Shown piece after piece: positions 13,758 through 25,375 of a DNA stretch of 64,000 nt. The notes beneath the pieces are model-generated. The model worked only from the letters and a program-made list of their open reading frames with translations. It was not told where the DNA came from and made no database searches. Each line of letters starts with the position of its first letter. Positions within the stretch are counted from its first letter, which is position 1. Made by a program: the position numbers and the translations under genes. This DNA comes from Adiantum capillus-veneris. Taxonomy: Eukaryota; Streptophyta; Polypodiopsida; Polypodiales; Pteridaceae. The stretch spans positions 27,907,013-27,971,012 of the forward strand of contig CM043968.1 of assembly GCA_014529385.2 (NCBI GenBank). The letters run 5' to 3'.

Positions 13758-13989
13758 ATCTTGATCTTTGAGGTATATTACAATTGCTCCTACAACAATA
13801 AAAGTCCATCTTCCCTATCTCTCCCTATGTATGTATGCATGCGTAAGCTCTCAAATTTCAAGAATCAGGACTTGTTGGCTGTATATTGAGGTCTCGTGTG
13901 ATTGTTTCTACTGATCATTTTCTACTGATCATCATTAGTATTATTATTATTATTATTATTAGTCTCTCTCTCTCTCTCTCTCTCTCTCT
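13679..13989. repeat. microsatellites: (TC)n 13679-13698 and 13710-13756, (ATT)n 13940-13960, (TC)n 13963-13989
   Basis: Two TC runs separated by a short spacer repeat the phrase CTAATCTTGATGAT, so the spacer and run were duplicated together. A separate ATT run directly abuts a third TC run. Peptides predicted across these tracts are artefacts. Confidence 0.95.
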
Positions 13990-14393
13990 TCATAATCCAT
14001 CTCTTGGCAAATGAGGAAACAAAATGATTACAAAAACAACCACTTATAACTAAAGATGACCTTCGTCAATTATAAACACTAATCAACTAGCTCCTCCTCT
14101 TCTCATCCACACTAAGATGTTGTCACCTTTTAACTTAAGCTACCCATGGAGTCCACCATATCTTGTGACTTCTTCCTATGCCCTAATATGTAGTCTCTCC
14201 TCTCAGGTGGCCCATCATTTGTGAAGTATCTCCTTGCCCATAGCCTCCTCATGACAATCCCCTTCTTACAAGCTCACAATTTCCTTGGGGAAGGTTTTAG
14301 ACCTTGAGGAGCTCTCATCCTTAATCTCACCCTCAAAGAGTAGAGCTTTCTCAAAAATTCCAATAGCTCATGCAACTTCTACTTGACAAGCTT

Positions 14394-14412
14394 TGTGTGT
14401 GTGCGTGTGCAT

Positions 14413-14490
<78 letters not shown>

Positions 14491-14564
14491 GGTTAGGATG
14501 AAGATAAAGGATAAGAGAAAGATGAGGAGGGTGAAGAAGATGAAGACGAAGTGAGTGAACCAGG

Positions 14565-14621
<57 letters not shown>
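14394..14621. repeat. compound microsatellite (GT)n(GA)n and a nearby (TC)n
   Basis: A GT run passes directly into a GA run that ends at 14485. After about 85 bp of purine-rich DNA comes an uninterrupted TC run at 14571-14621. The GA and TC runs can pair as a large hairpin. The rest of 13.99-15.78 kb holds no recognisable gene. Confidence 0.95.
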
Positions 14622-14622
<1 letters not shown>

Positions 14623-15781
14623 AGAGCTGGCTGAATCTCTCTCTTCAATGCCTTGTAGTATAACGAGCATGAAAAATCTTTGCATGCCCATGATACAAGG
14701 ACACGTGCATGTGCTAAGCATTGTGCATTTTCTTATCGTCTTTAAAGAAGTTAGAGTGCTTTTGGGGGGGCTAGGTTTAACCATCGGTGCCCACGTTACT
14801 CTTCCTTCTCTGCCAAAATCGAAAGAGCTACCTCTACCATTTCCTTTTCAAGGCGTTCTTGCAAGCAACACCTGTGAAGTAGTAGCCATCAATAAAAACC
14901 TTACATCACGGTACACACTGCCTGCCAATGTGTGAAAGTTCTCTTATAGATTGGCAATAAATAATTTTTCCTCTCTCCACCTATCCACTCATCACTTCTT
15001 GGACATGCTTTGCAAAGAAAGGATACTTGCGAATGACTCGTGGAACATGTTGTTACCTACAACATGTTGAACTTCAAAGAGAAGAGGCTCAAGAATTGCC
15101 TGCCAAAACTATGCCGGCGGATCGCTGCACCCAAGGTGCATTTTTGAAGGTTGCAAAGCCCTTCAAGGCCACTTTTGACATTCAAGAGAAATGGAAAATA
15201 TTTGAGGATTTGCCTTTATAGGGCTATTTAAAAAAAAAAGTCACACCAAAGATAATGTTAAATTGGAGACCAAATTCCCAATTTTGCACTTTTATCTACC
15301 TGACTTCATATATTTTTGTGTTGAATTTGGCTTTAAAGATTTGGCAATTTTGTATTTGTCATTTATTAAAAGAGTTTAAATCAACTACGACATATGATTT
15401 GGAGGGCTCTTGAGTTGGGCATAGCTCCACCCTTGTCCTGAGTCAAGAAGAATATTGTGGGGGTTTGTGAGTAGAGCATAGGCAACAATGCCGTGGGAGG
15501 TGTGTAGAGCATTTACAAAAATGTGGAATTGGCACTATCAAAGGTGCAAGTCTTGTGTGTAGGTGTTGGTGAGTGGAGGAGTTCTTTAGTAAGCTGCCAA
15601 CTTGCTCTACTTTTTTTGTCGTGGAACTCTCCTGGTCTTCTCCGTGAGCGTGTGCAATGCAATTTCCACAAGATCGATAATTAGTGCGATATTTTGTTGG
15701 GCTTGGCCTTTTGTTTACATGTCCTCAAACTAATGGTTAAAAGGTGTGATTATTATCAACATCATAAGCACATTACTTAAT

Positions 15782-15940
15782 GATTTTTTTTTATATAGAG
15801 AGAATAGGAACTTGAAATTACAGCTCACACACCTAACTCCGGGAGGTGGAGCATCCCAATCGTATAGGCTGGGTTGGCCAACCAACCCAAGACCTTAGAC
15901 ACAAGAAGCTATTGCTCTATCAACTGAGCTAGCACTCATT
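15782..15940 (-). mobile_element. probable tRNA-derived SINE, minus strand
   Basis: On the minus strand the sequence opens near 15934 with TAGCTCAGTTGATAGAGC, a strong tRNA-type A box. A degenerate B-box-like GGGTTGGTTGGCC follows about 45 bp later. The unit ends about 110 bp further on in TCTCTATAT followed by a run of A (plus-strand poly-T at 15783-15794). Pol III head, short body and A-tail is the SINE layout. Flanking direct repeats are weak, with TCAATGAGT and TCATTAAGT as candidates. Confidence 0.55.
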
Positions 15941-16389
15941 GACACTTTTTTGCTAAGGCTCATAAATAAGCGTTCTTGTGGGTAAGTTAAAACATCACGC
16001 TAGCCCTTCCCTTTTGCGCATAACTTCATGTTTTTTTTTCTAAGGCTCATAATAAGCATTTTTGTGGGTAAGTTAAAATATCACACCAGTTCTTCTGTTT
16101 TTGCAAGGCCTTGCTTGGGTGCATTCTAGGACTCGTGCATGTCGAGCTTTGGATAGGCTCTAGGCATGTCTCAAGATTTAAATTCTAAGCATGGTGAGCA
16201 CTTTCAGATGGAGTCGGATGTGTCTTCATCTACCCAATTGGGTTTTGTCTCCTCCTTTAAGGGTAAAAAATTCAACTTTGACAATTACTTGTACACAAGA
16301 TATCATGAGGAAGCTATGAAGCCAACACCTTTTGCAGAATGCACAATGTTTATAGAATTGCTACACGGGTAAATTTATCTAACCAAAGT

Positions 16390-17030
16390 AAGGGTGTTGA
16401 TGAATATATGGTTCAAAGTGGACTTCAATGGCAATGTTGCATTATTGAACTCGACAGAATGTTGTGCAAAGTCAGCTGTGCTATACTTTATGGGCAAATG
16501 GATGCCAACGCAAGGCTTCCGAGATTGGGTGTCTATTGTGTTCAATAGTAGAACTAAGGTCCAACAATTCACAATGGTGGGCAAGGGCTTCTATGTTGCT
16601 ACATGTACTTTTGAGTAGGTGGTTCAAGATTTAATCATAAGAGGTGGGGTATGAGGTGCCTCTTTTTGTGAATGCAATGTCGTGGACACTTGAATTCTGC
16701 CAAGGGGAAGAGATTATGCACTTTTGTCCAGTGTGGGTCACATTTAAATGCCTCTCGTTTTGGCTGCATAGGCACCTTCAATCCATTACTTTGAAGTTGG
16801 GCCACGTTCTTTTCCTGCCAAAAATGCAAGGAATGAAATTTGGACTAGATGTTAAGGTGTGCATCTTGTGGAACATGGACTAACCCATTCCAAAGATTGT
16901 GGATCTTAATATGGGATGCTATGGAGCTTTCTGGCAAGAATTGGCATTTGCTTCATTCCCACAACATGCTACAAATGTAAAAGGATTGATCATTACGCTT
17001 GAAATTGCCCTATGGTAGGGTATATCACTA
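16390..17030 (+). pseudogene. DUF4283 / CCHC zinc-knuckle remnant (LINE ORF1-type)
   Basis: The plus-strand frames contain FMGKWMPTQGFRDWV and KGFYVATCTFE, then PVWVTFKCLSFWLH, an order that resembles the plant DUF4283 domain common in LINE ORF1 proteins and zinc-knuckle proteins. Near 16965-17010 comes a CCHC knuckle, CYKCKRIDHYA, then a TGA where the knuckle needs a residue, then NCP. Frameshifts and stops show a dead copy. No reverse transcriptase follows, so it is a 5' fragment. The similarity is from memory of the family pattern and is moderate. Confidence 0.4.
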
Positions 17031-17790
17031 GTAGCCCAATGAACAAAACCATGTGGAAATGAGTCAATTGAGAGTCCAAGCTGCCATCAACAAGTGAGAA
17101 TACCAGCTGAGGAAGCATGTGTCAAAGAGGTGGTGGAGGATGTGACTATTGAAGATGTTAGTCCACTTACATCAAAACAACAAGAGAAAAAGAACTATAT
17201 TTGTATGTCCTCCTCTCATGCCCTGTCAGCCAGTGAAATCCATGTTACAATCGCTCTCCAAGTGATGGCTTTCTTGGGCAAGATATTTCCCTCAATAGTC
17301 ACGTGGAGGATCAAACAAATCTTGAAGGGTCCTCGTGCGGGATGTTTCCAAGCAAGGGGTGCACGAATTCATCATTGAAGCCTTTCCAAGGTAGAATCTT
17401 GACCTTCTCAACCATCTTTTCTTGTTTCAAGTTCATCTATAAGTACTAGTTTGATAAAAAATAAGAAGAAAAAAGAGTAATGCTTGTCCTCTCGGTTGTT
17501 ATATATATGGTTGTAAGGGTTGTTGGATCCTTGTAAAAGCCGGGTCAATGGAGTCCCTTTAACCATGGCAAGGCAAATTTGCATGGGAGATGGTGTATCT
17601 TTCTTGTTTTCTATTAATATAGATATTCCACATAATGTGGGAATTGCAAAAAAGAATAATTGTGTGCATCCTTTGAAGGTTTAAAAGTGATCTTCATGAA
17701 GAAGGGTACGTTCTATGTTAAACCTTCCATAGAAAGTAGAGGGCCACCTTGTGAAAACAAAGTCTAGTTGCACCCTCACATGGGGCACCA

Positions 17791-18353
<563 letters not shown>

Positions 18354-18732
18354 TTATAATACTTAAGATATAATAAATCAATTCAGCATAGTAAAAACTC
18401 TAACAAGAAGAAAAGAAACCTAGGAAAGAGAAGAAGAATGAATATGGAAACTTTCATATTATAAAGGTTAGCATACACCTATGCACAAAAGGCTAGCTCT
18501 TTACAGATATACACAATAGAAAGTCTTTTAAATCTTAATTGTCACAAGGCCTTTTATTTCCTACAATGTTACCCTTCATCTTTGCATTTTATATGTTTTC
18601 AAAGATTTTCTATTTTATTGAAGTAAGCTAGTGTGTGACACGTGGAATTGTTCCAATCTCAACATTTTCTCAAGCTCTTTAATAAAGGGTATAGAAAACT
18701 TCATAGAAACCTCCCCTTCTTTACATATATAA

Positions 18733-19060
18733 TGTCGGAGCATCTAGTACTTTCATGCAAACACAATGGAATAAGTTAATGAAAGGAAGGTTTTCCATTA
18801 AGAGGATTCTTTAGAGCAAAACCGTAGGTAGTGCACGGTTGATTTCATAGCTTCATTTACACATTACAACACCAAATTATGAAAACTTGAAAAAGAATTC
18901 CCATTAAGATTGAGAACTTGTTGAGGATTGGTTCCTTCTCCAATAGGACTTTTGTATTATAATTCTCCCAGAAGGAGATGCTCTTTACAATACAAGGTTG
19001 TTCTCTTCTAGAGCTTCTTTGAATCAATGAAGACGACGAGCTTCATGATCCCATTAACCA
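18733..19060 (+). mobile_element. left LTR of a deleted chromovirus (Ty3/gypsy)
   Basis: It begins TGTCGGAGCATCTAG and matches the segment starting TGTCAGAGCATCTAG at 21106 across roughly 300 bp of diverged sequence, down to the shared CATGATCC. The LTR 3' edge is unclear because similarity fades. The two copies flank a gypsy integrase fragment in the same orientation. Confidence 0.65.
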
Positions 19061-19369
19061 CACATGGTGTAACTCTCCTTCCCAAGCCCTAAACACCCCA
19101 AAAGGGAGAAAGAACTATGGGGATGGAGGTAGATGTAGGTGGAGAGAAGTATTCTTTAAGCAAAGAGATAATACCTTCTAGTATGCTTACTCCATGAGCA
19201 AGCTTTTAGCATAGCTAGAATAATAGAGAAGAAGAAGAAGGGATTTCATGTATTCACTTTCTAATCTTAAGTACTTTTTGATGCAAACTAAATTAATGCT
19301 CAAGAAAATGAGGTGGGCAAACATTATTTCACAATTTAATTAATTTCATATTTCTCATATAGCTCGTAA

Positions 19370-20870
19370 GCACAACCAAGTGGTCGATGCTCTTTGACAG
19401 AGAACAAGGGTGAATGCTATATCCATATCTACTCACAATGATCTATCTTCTATGATAGATGAGTATGCTACATATCCAAACTTCAAAGATGTAATGCCAT
19501 CTATTGTACTAGGGAAGAAAGAGGAACCATAAAACATGCAAGATGATTAACTTCTCTAAGGCAATAAATTATGTGTTACACATAGTTTGCGTGAAGACGT
19601 AATGTATGAATCTTATGATCCCCCTTATGGGGGTCATGGAGGGATTCAAAATGAATTTTTATTGGCTAGCAATAAATGAAAACATACAGGACTATATTGC
19701 CAAATACATTGTATGTCAAAAGACAAAGTTTGATAGAGGGAAGTGGCCTAGCTTGTTTCAGCAATTGCCTATACCTAATTCCCCATGGAAGAGTATATCC
19801 TTGGATTTCATGTTTGGATTGCCAAGGTCTTGTAGAAGAATATGGTAATATGGATGATAGTAGATTGGTTTAGTAAACAAGTGCATTTTCTAGTCAAAAT
19901 AATTAAAGCACACCATAGGGCAATCCACTTCATATCACAGATCTTTAAGTATCATGGCCTACCAGCATCCATAGTACCCATCAAGAATAACCAATAGTTT
20001 TCGAAAAGTTCTCTTTCAAAATCTAGGTACTAAGTTGAATTTCTCCTTGGCGTATCAGCCACAAATGGATGGACAAAGTGAAATAGAAAACTTGACCATT
20101 ATTGATCTACTCAGAGCCTATGTTATAGAGGTAGATCAAAGAGATCAATGGAAAAGTATTTTCCCTTAGTAGAATATGCGCATAATAACACTGTCCATAC
20201 TTCTATAGGAAAGGCACCCTTTGATGTTATTTAAGGAAGACCCAACTCCCAGTGATAGTCAAGATGCTTGGGAATATCTTTGCTGCTGATGAGTATGGTA
20301 AATATCTTGAAGAATATTTTAATAAGATTAAGGAATCTATATCTATCATGAAACGAAAGCAAAGGTTGTTGTTGATAAGCATAGAAGAGCCTTCATCTTC
20401 AAAGAGAATGATTGCATATTGGTTAAGTCTCCCAAAGCATTCCTGAGCCATACAACAGGAAAGGGAAAACAAGGATGCCCAACGAGTCATAAAAAATATC
20501 ATTCTAAGCTGGCAAAAAGATATTATGGCCCATTTTAAATTCTAAAACCCATAATGAATCGGCTTATAAGTTAAAGCTACCTATAACTTGGCCCATTCAT
20601 ATCGCCTTTCATGTAAGCGTTTTAAAATCTTATAAAGGCGAGCCACCCAAAGACCCAATAATTGAAGATCCACCCAAACTGGAAAGTCAAGAAGAGATCT
20701 TGTAGTGTGAGAGTATCCTACAACATGAAGACAAGGTTTTACAAAGTGGTAAGACTATCTGATGATATCTTATTAAATTTAGAAATTATCCTTTTGAAGA
20801 TGCTAGGTGGATGCAAGACATGCACCTTGCATATTCATGACATCCACAATTAGAGGATAATGTAAACCTT
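19370..20870 (+). pseudogene. chromovirus pol remnant: RNase H tail, integrase, chromodomain-like end
   Basis: The plus-strand frames give, in order, the end of RNase H (RKHNQVVDAL, then a stop where SRR is usual), the integrase zinc-binding region with YIAKYIVCQKTKFDRG (19606-19850), and the integrase core (DWFSKQVHFLVK near 19860, KYHGLPASIV, then YQPQMDGQSE and FPLVEYAHNN). The C-terminal GPY-type module follows (RYYGPF, AYKLKLP, IAFHVSVLKSYKGEPP, 20500-20650). The extreme end reads YLIKFRNYPFEDARW, resembling a chromodomain. Many stops and frameshifts are present. Gag, protease and reverse transcriptase are missing between the LTRs, so a large internal deletion has occurred. Confidence 0.8.
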
Positions 20871-21105
20871 CTAAATGCCTATAATGACATTTACCAAAGG
20901 TAAGAATCAGGTATGAACGAACATGTTTCATAAAAAAATTTGTCTAGTTTTGACTCTAAGATTTCTCTTTAATGTTCATAAGGTTTCTTTAAGTGTATGC
21001 ATATAATACATCATGCTTGCGACATACATGTTTCTCTCAAGCATCTAGTAGACTTTGCCAATCTACTATGAAAGATGATTAGTGGCTCAGTAGATTAGAT
21101 TTTAA

Positions 21106-21440
21106 TGTCAGAGCATCTAGTACTTTCATGCAAACAAAATGAAATAAATTAATGAAAGGAAGGCTTTCCATTAAGAGGATTCTTTAGAGGAGAACTGTAG
21201 GTAGAGCAAGGCTGATTTCATAGCATCATTTACATATTAAAACATCAAATCACAAACTTGAATTGAAGAGAAATTCACATTAATATTGAGAACTTGTTGA
21301 GGACCACATTTACCTGGAGCTGACCCCCCTCCAAAACGACTTTTGTACTATAATTCTCTCACAAGGAAATGATTTTTACAATACAAGATTGTGCTCTTGA
21401 ATTAATGAAGATGATGATATTCATGATCCTTGTTATTGGG
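21106..21440 (+). mobile_element. right LTR of the deleted chromovirus
   Basis: This is the partner of the copy at 18733, starting TGTCAGAGCATC. No convincing polypurine tract precedes it. It carries a short insertion relative to the left copy (a GACCCCCCTCC-bearing stretch near 21320). Confidence 0.6.
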
Positions 21441-21949
21441 GCTGTGGAGATTGCCAAAAGATACATACACATCTACTCTAAGTGCACCATTCAAAGGAAA
21501 TAAACAAATGATTGCACAACGACTGAAAATAGGTTCCTTGATTGAACATATCCAAAACAATAAAATTCCTCGGGATAACACTCGCCCATGATTTGAAGAG
21601 GTTTCCACCCTTTTGCATTACAAAATTATTGAATAAAGCCTGAACCTACAAGCACTTGACTAAAAGTTAAAAAGGTGCTAAGCATGGCTTCATCAACACC
21701 TGGAACAGCCCGGTGGTGGAAAGTTTTTTCAACCAAAAAAAAACTTTTGACTTGGACCCACAAAATCCCCTGTTCAAAATTAAGTGTCCATTGGGTACCA
21801 TAGTGCAAAGTGTAGTGCCTAGTACCTAAACCAAGATATACAAGATACTCTATGTTAACCAATGAAACACTACCCCTTTTCCCCTTTCTTAGTGTTTAAA
21901 AACACTCTTTTATTCTATCATATCAAATGTTGAACACTTTGGAAACTCC

Positions 21950-23187
21950 CCTTAGGACACCTCCAAAGTATCCACTAGCTCATACATCTCTGCATCAATT
22001 TTTTCTACTTTTTGTGCTACTTTAGATTCCTTCTTCTCCTGCTTATCAGCTACACCCACAGATTCCTCTGTTCCTACAATTTCCCCAAGTACTTTCTGAA
22101 TGACTTTTGCAATCATGCTCTTGGTTTTAGATTCCTTATCAAGAAAACCTGTAACCCTATCTTTAACTTTTCCTCCAATAATTTTCTTCTTCAACTCATC
22201 CATATCCATCTCCAATTGTTCAAACCTCCTTTGCAACAACATCTATTTCAGCACTTTGCTCCTCCTTAGAAAAAGCTTGGTAAGGAATGCTTACCAAGGA
22301 AAACAAATTTTCCTCAATTCTAGCCACATTTGCTATCCCTACTTTCTGACCTCAAACCTCAACACATCTACATCTTGGGATGACATATACTAGCCATCTA
22401 AATCAAGATCATCCTATGATGTGTCTCTCAACTTGCTTTATAATTCCTCGCAAGCTTAAACTCTATTCAAGAGATACTATTTTTTTATTGGATCTTGGAG
22501 TAATCAAATTGCAATAACTCCATCTACTCAGTCATGCGTGCAGCCCACTTCTCCTTCCATCCTTTAAGCTCTTCTGCCATACTTTGTCTTCTACTCAACT
22601 AAGATTTATAAAACATTGCATTCTCATTTGCATTCTCCAAATCCAACTTTACATCTTCAATACAACCTCTTGGTATTTAATTAGTTTGGCATCTTCCTTT
22701 GACCTCTTTGATATTTTTGAAAATAAAAAAATTGAGACTGCAACTGAAACTTCTTCCTTTGGTTAGCACTATAATTAAGCTAGCCTTGCCCCACAAAATT
22801 CTTGATCATAACAAGGGCCTTATAAGCATCAACAATGCTTATTTGGATCTCAAATTTTCTCAACAATTGGTCACCTCTATCATCACTTTCTAGAATGTCC
22901 ATCTTCTTCCTTTTCAACTTCAACAAGGACTAGGTGGAGAAAATACTTGGTGGATCCTACTTTGGAGTTGCTAACAGTTTTTCCATGTCTACATCAAATT
23001 CCACCCTTAAAGATTTCCAAATGTCCTCTTGATCTTGCATATTAATTGAAGATGTGGCTTGACCTTGCTTTACATCGTGCAAGTTTTTTTGTTTGAGTTC
23101 CTTTTGTACTCTTTCTACCTTTGCATCCTTGCTTCTCTCGGCTCCACTCTCGGACACGAAAGAAACCTTGCATGCTAATGACTGCAT
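21950..23187 (-). pseudogene. unrecognised coiled-coil protein remnant, minus strand
   Basis: Open minus-strand stretches at 23187-22957 and 22242-21952 are joined by frames that remain readable across stops. The predicted protein is rich in Lys and Glu and strongly helical or coiled-coil, with RFEQLEMDMDELKKKI at the end and ERVQKELKQKNLH near the start. It ends immediately inside the piggyBac-like left end. I recognise no family. It could be a gag-like or accessory ORF of an older element. Confidence 0.3.
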
Positions 23188-23252
23188 TTAAATCTTTGTA
23201 GGGGTGCTCCCCCCCAAAGAAGTCATAGTCATGGCATGTATTTGCAGGGCTA

Positions 23253-23292
23253 TTAACATTAGTTTGGTACCAGAAAGGACACTTTAGTGTCC
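23253..23292 (+). repeat. candidate piggyBac left end next to TTAA
   Basis: TTAA at 23253-23256 is followed by CATTAGTTTGGTACC and then GGACACTTTAGTGTCC, itself an inverted repeat. TTAA is the obligatory piggyBac target, and the position downstream of the transposase 3' end fits. A similar sequence in the opposite orientation lies at 26648-26687. The assignment is tentative. Confidence 0.35.
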
Positions 23293-23843
23293 TTTTTTGA
23301 TGTTTTTTGACTAAATTTAGCGTCTTCTTCGTGGATCATCTCAACCCCTCCTTTGGAGATCATGTTGTAGAGAAGATGAGAATTAGGAAAAAAATATAAG
23401 ACTCACAAAAAATGACAAATGACCTTTGCATAAAGCATCCCAAAGTTGACATGGTTAAAAACAACAAGATGATGTTTACCCGGGGACAATTTTTTCCTTG
23501 GAAAAAAATCCACTATACAAAAAATAGATCCTAACAACCTCTGTATGAGTAAGGGAATCTATCAAGACCAACAATTCCTATAGGAAAAATAATCTTCATG
23601 ATGGAAAATATCAATTATTCTGGTTAGGATTTACAAAACAATAGTTCCTTACTACACACATGATTGCATTTTCAAATTTGTACATGCAATGCACATAATA
23701 ATGTGGACTAGATAAATAATCATGATCAAGAAAAAAAATACAAGATCCCAACTCAATGTGCTGAAGATGCATAAGTGAACATCAAGATTCTATTGGACAA
23801 TTATACGATTGCACAACTCGCTTTGTGCTTATACCAATGCAAT

Positions 23844-25260
23844 CTAGCCTATCATGGCATGGTATTTGGAGAAGCATGGATCCACACAGAAGAATTTTTT
23901 ACATTTAGGGCAGCCATACACTGTTCTTGATTGCTTAGATCCCATAATCTCATGCCCTTCACACATATGCGTCTTCCTTTTAGTCCAACAAACAAAGCAA
24001 TACTTACTTACTTTTTCACTCAACTTCGCCAAGGTATGTCCACCCATTGGTCCACCAATGTACATTAAAGTTCTCGGTGCAACATGATCAACAAAATGGT
24101 TATCAACTAATTGTTCTTGCAACCGCAACATAACTAAAGACGGCTTCCATTCTTCTTCTTATGCAAACACTTCCATAAGATACATGGATTTGCTATTATA
24201 GAGTCTAGCATTTCCCAAAACAGTGCATGCCACCATTTCCAACCATGGATATTGGTCTCAAGACTGTAGATGGTACCCAAAACCATACTATCAAAAACAT
24301 CACAGCCTGTTTTGCACTTATTATACATCAATGCTATCTCAGGACACACAAGTGAAACTTTATGACCACTCCCAATTTGTCTTACAACTTCTCCTTGCTG
24401 CATACCATACACATTAGAAGCAAAATATATCGGTTTCTTATCCATCCAACTACAAGCCAAAAGACCCTTCTTTGCATCATATGCAAACCATGATGAACCA
24501 CGATCACCATGCTCAAGATTTAACAACTGCAGATCCGGAAAGTTTTTCCTATTTTTCATGTAAGTGCCTGTGCCTCCATGTCCCTCCTTATTCAAATGCA
24601 TCAAGAGTTTAGCTGATGTAAACCATCTATCAAAGAATACATGATGGCCCCTCTGCGTTAGATCATTCACAAGCATTGACACAACATGATAAGGCAAGGC
24701 AATTTGTCATACACCCAAAATGAGTAATTGCATCTCATCTCTATAATTATATGCAAACTTATGTGGGTTTTTTGGATCATATACTCGACATGAGTTCAAT
24801 TTCACTTTGAAGGAATTATTCTCTCATTGACAATAACATTCTTCCCACAATTGTAATGCAATTGAAATGTAGCATTTAATCTTTACTCTAATGTCAACAT
24901 CAGCCCTTATGCTCTCTAGTGCCTTTTGGTAAGTGGCCCTTGAGAATTATCTCTTACATGTAGGCAGCATTTAATCCATTGATACTCGGTTTGACACATT
25001 TTCTCACTGAAGTTTGGGTAATGCATCGCACTGCATGTCTCTCCTTTCCAATAATAGTTCTTATAAGGCATGTACTGCAAAGACATAGAAAGTGATATAC
25101 CAAGGAATCCCAAAAAAGAATGTTTGTCAAGATCTATCCATCTTCTTGTAGACTCGTGCTTGCATAAAACACGCTCTCGCTTCTCCAATGCATAGAAATT
25201 AGTCTCATGTACAATTGTGTCAACAAGATCAATTGGAAACAATGCTAAAAACAATTGAAT
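23844..25260 (-). pseudogene. piggyBac-type (PGBD) transposase pseudogene
   Basis: On the minus strand the order is that of a DDE_Tnp_1_7 (piggyBac) transposase. The N-terminal part of the domain is at 25254-24916 (LVDTIVHETNFYA, FLGFLGISLSMSL). The first-aspartate region is near 24800, where GKNVIVNERIIPSK carries Asn in place of the usual Asp (family: IDExxIPFKG) and a frameshift follows. The second aspartate lies in FFDRWFTSAKLL (24697-24134), and the third in MYNKCKTGCDVFDSM. The Cys-rich C-terminal finger is at 24131-23844 (CFVCWTKRK, CPKCKKFFCVDPCFSKYH). The N-terminal acidic region is missing and copia sequence abuts at about 25330. The lost first aspartate and the frameshift make it inactive. 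Confidence 0.85.
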
Positions 25261-25329
25261 TTCTATAAACTCTCATGGTATTTGCACCATATCATGACCT
25301 ACTATATCCACAAACAAGGGGAGGCTCCA

Positions 25330-25375
25330 CATGCATATCTAGAGGGTAAACAGGCATTGCCTTGCAAATGGGTGT
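25330..25375 (+). pseudogene. copia-1, fragment 1 (reverse transcriptase start)
   Basis: This short stretch reads YLEGKQALPCKWV in frame, the conserved start of the copia reverse transcriptase (ALPCKWVYKKK). The codon run breaks off at the gypsy LTR at 25376 and resumes at 41144 after the 5-bp duplication GGTGT. The copia 5' half (LTR, gag, protease, integrase) is absent, with the piggyBac remnant lying directly to the left. Confidence 0.75.

Noticed and set aside
14351-14784. Long open frames of Ser-Leu, Arg-Glu or Thr-His repeats here and at 17.7, 28.0, 40.6, 56.0 and 58.6 kb
   Set aside because: They are translations of dinucleotide microsatellites, which have no stops in some frames. Nothing else supports coding.
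15914-15934. A tRNA gene on the minus strand
   Set aside because: The A box is good, but the B box is degenerate, no cloverleaf was established, and a poly-A tail follows. A SINE is more likely.
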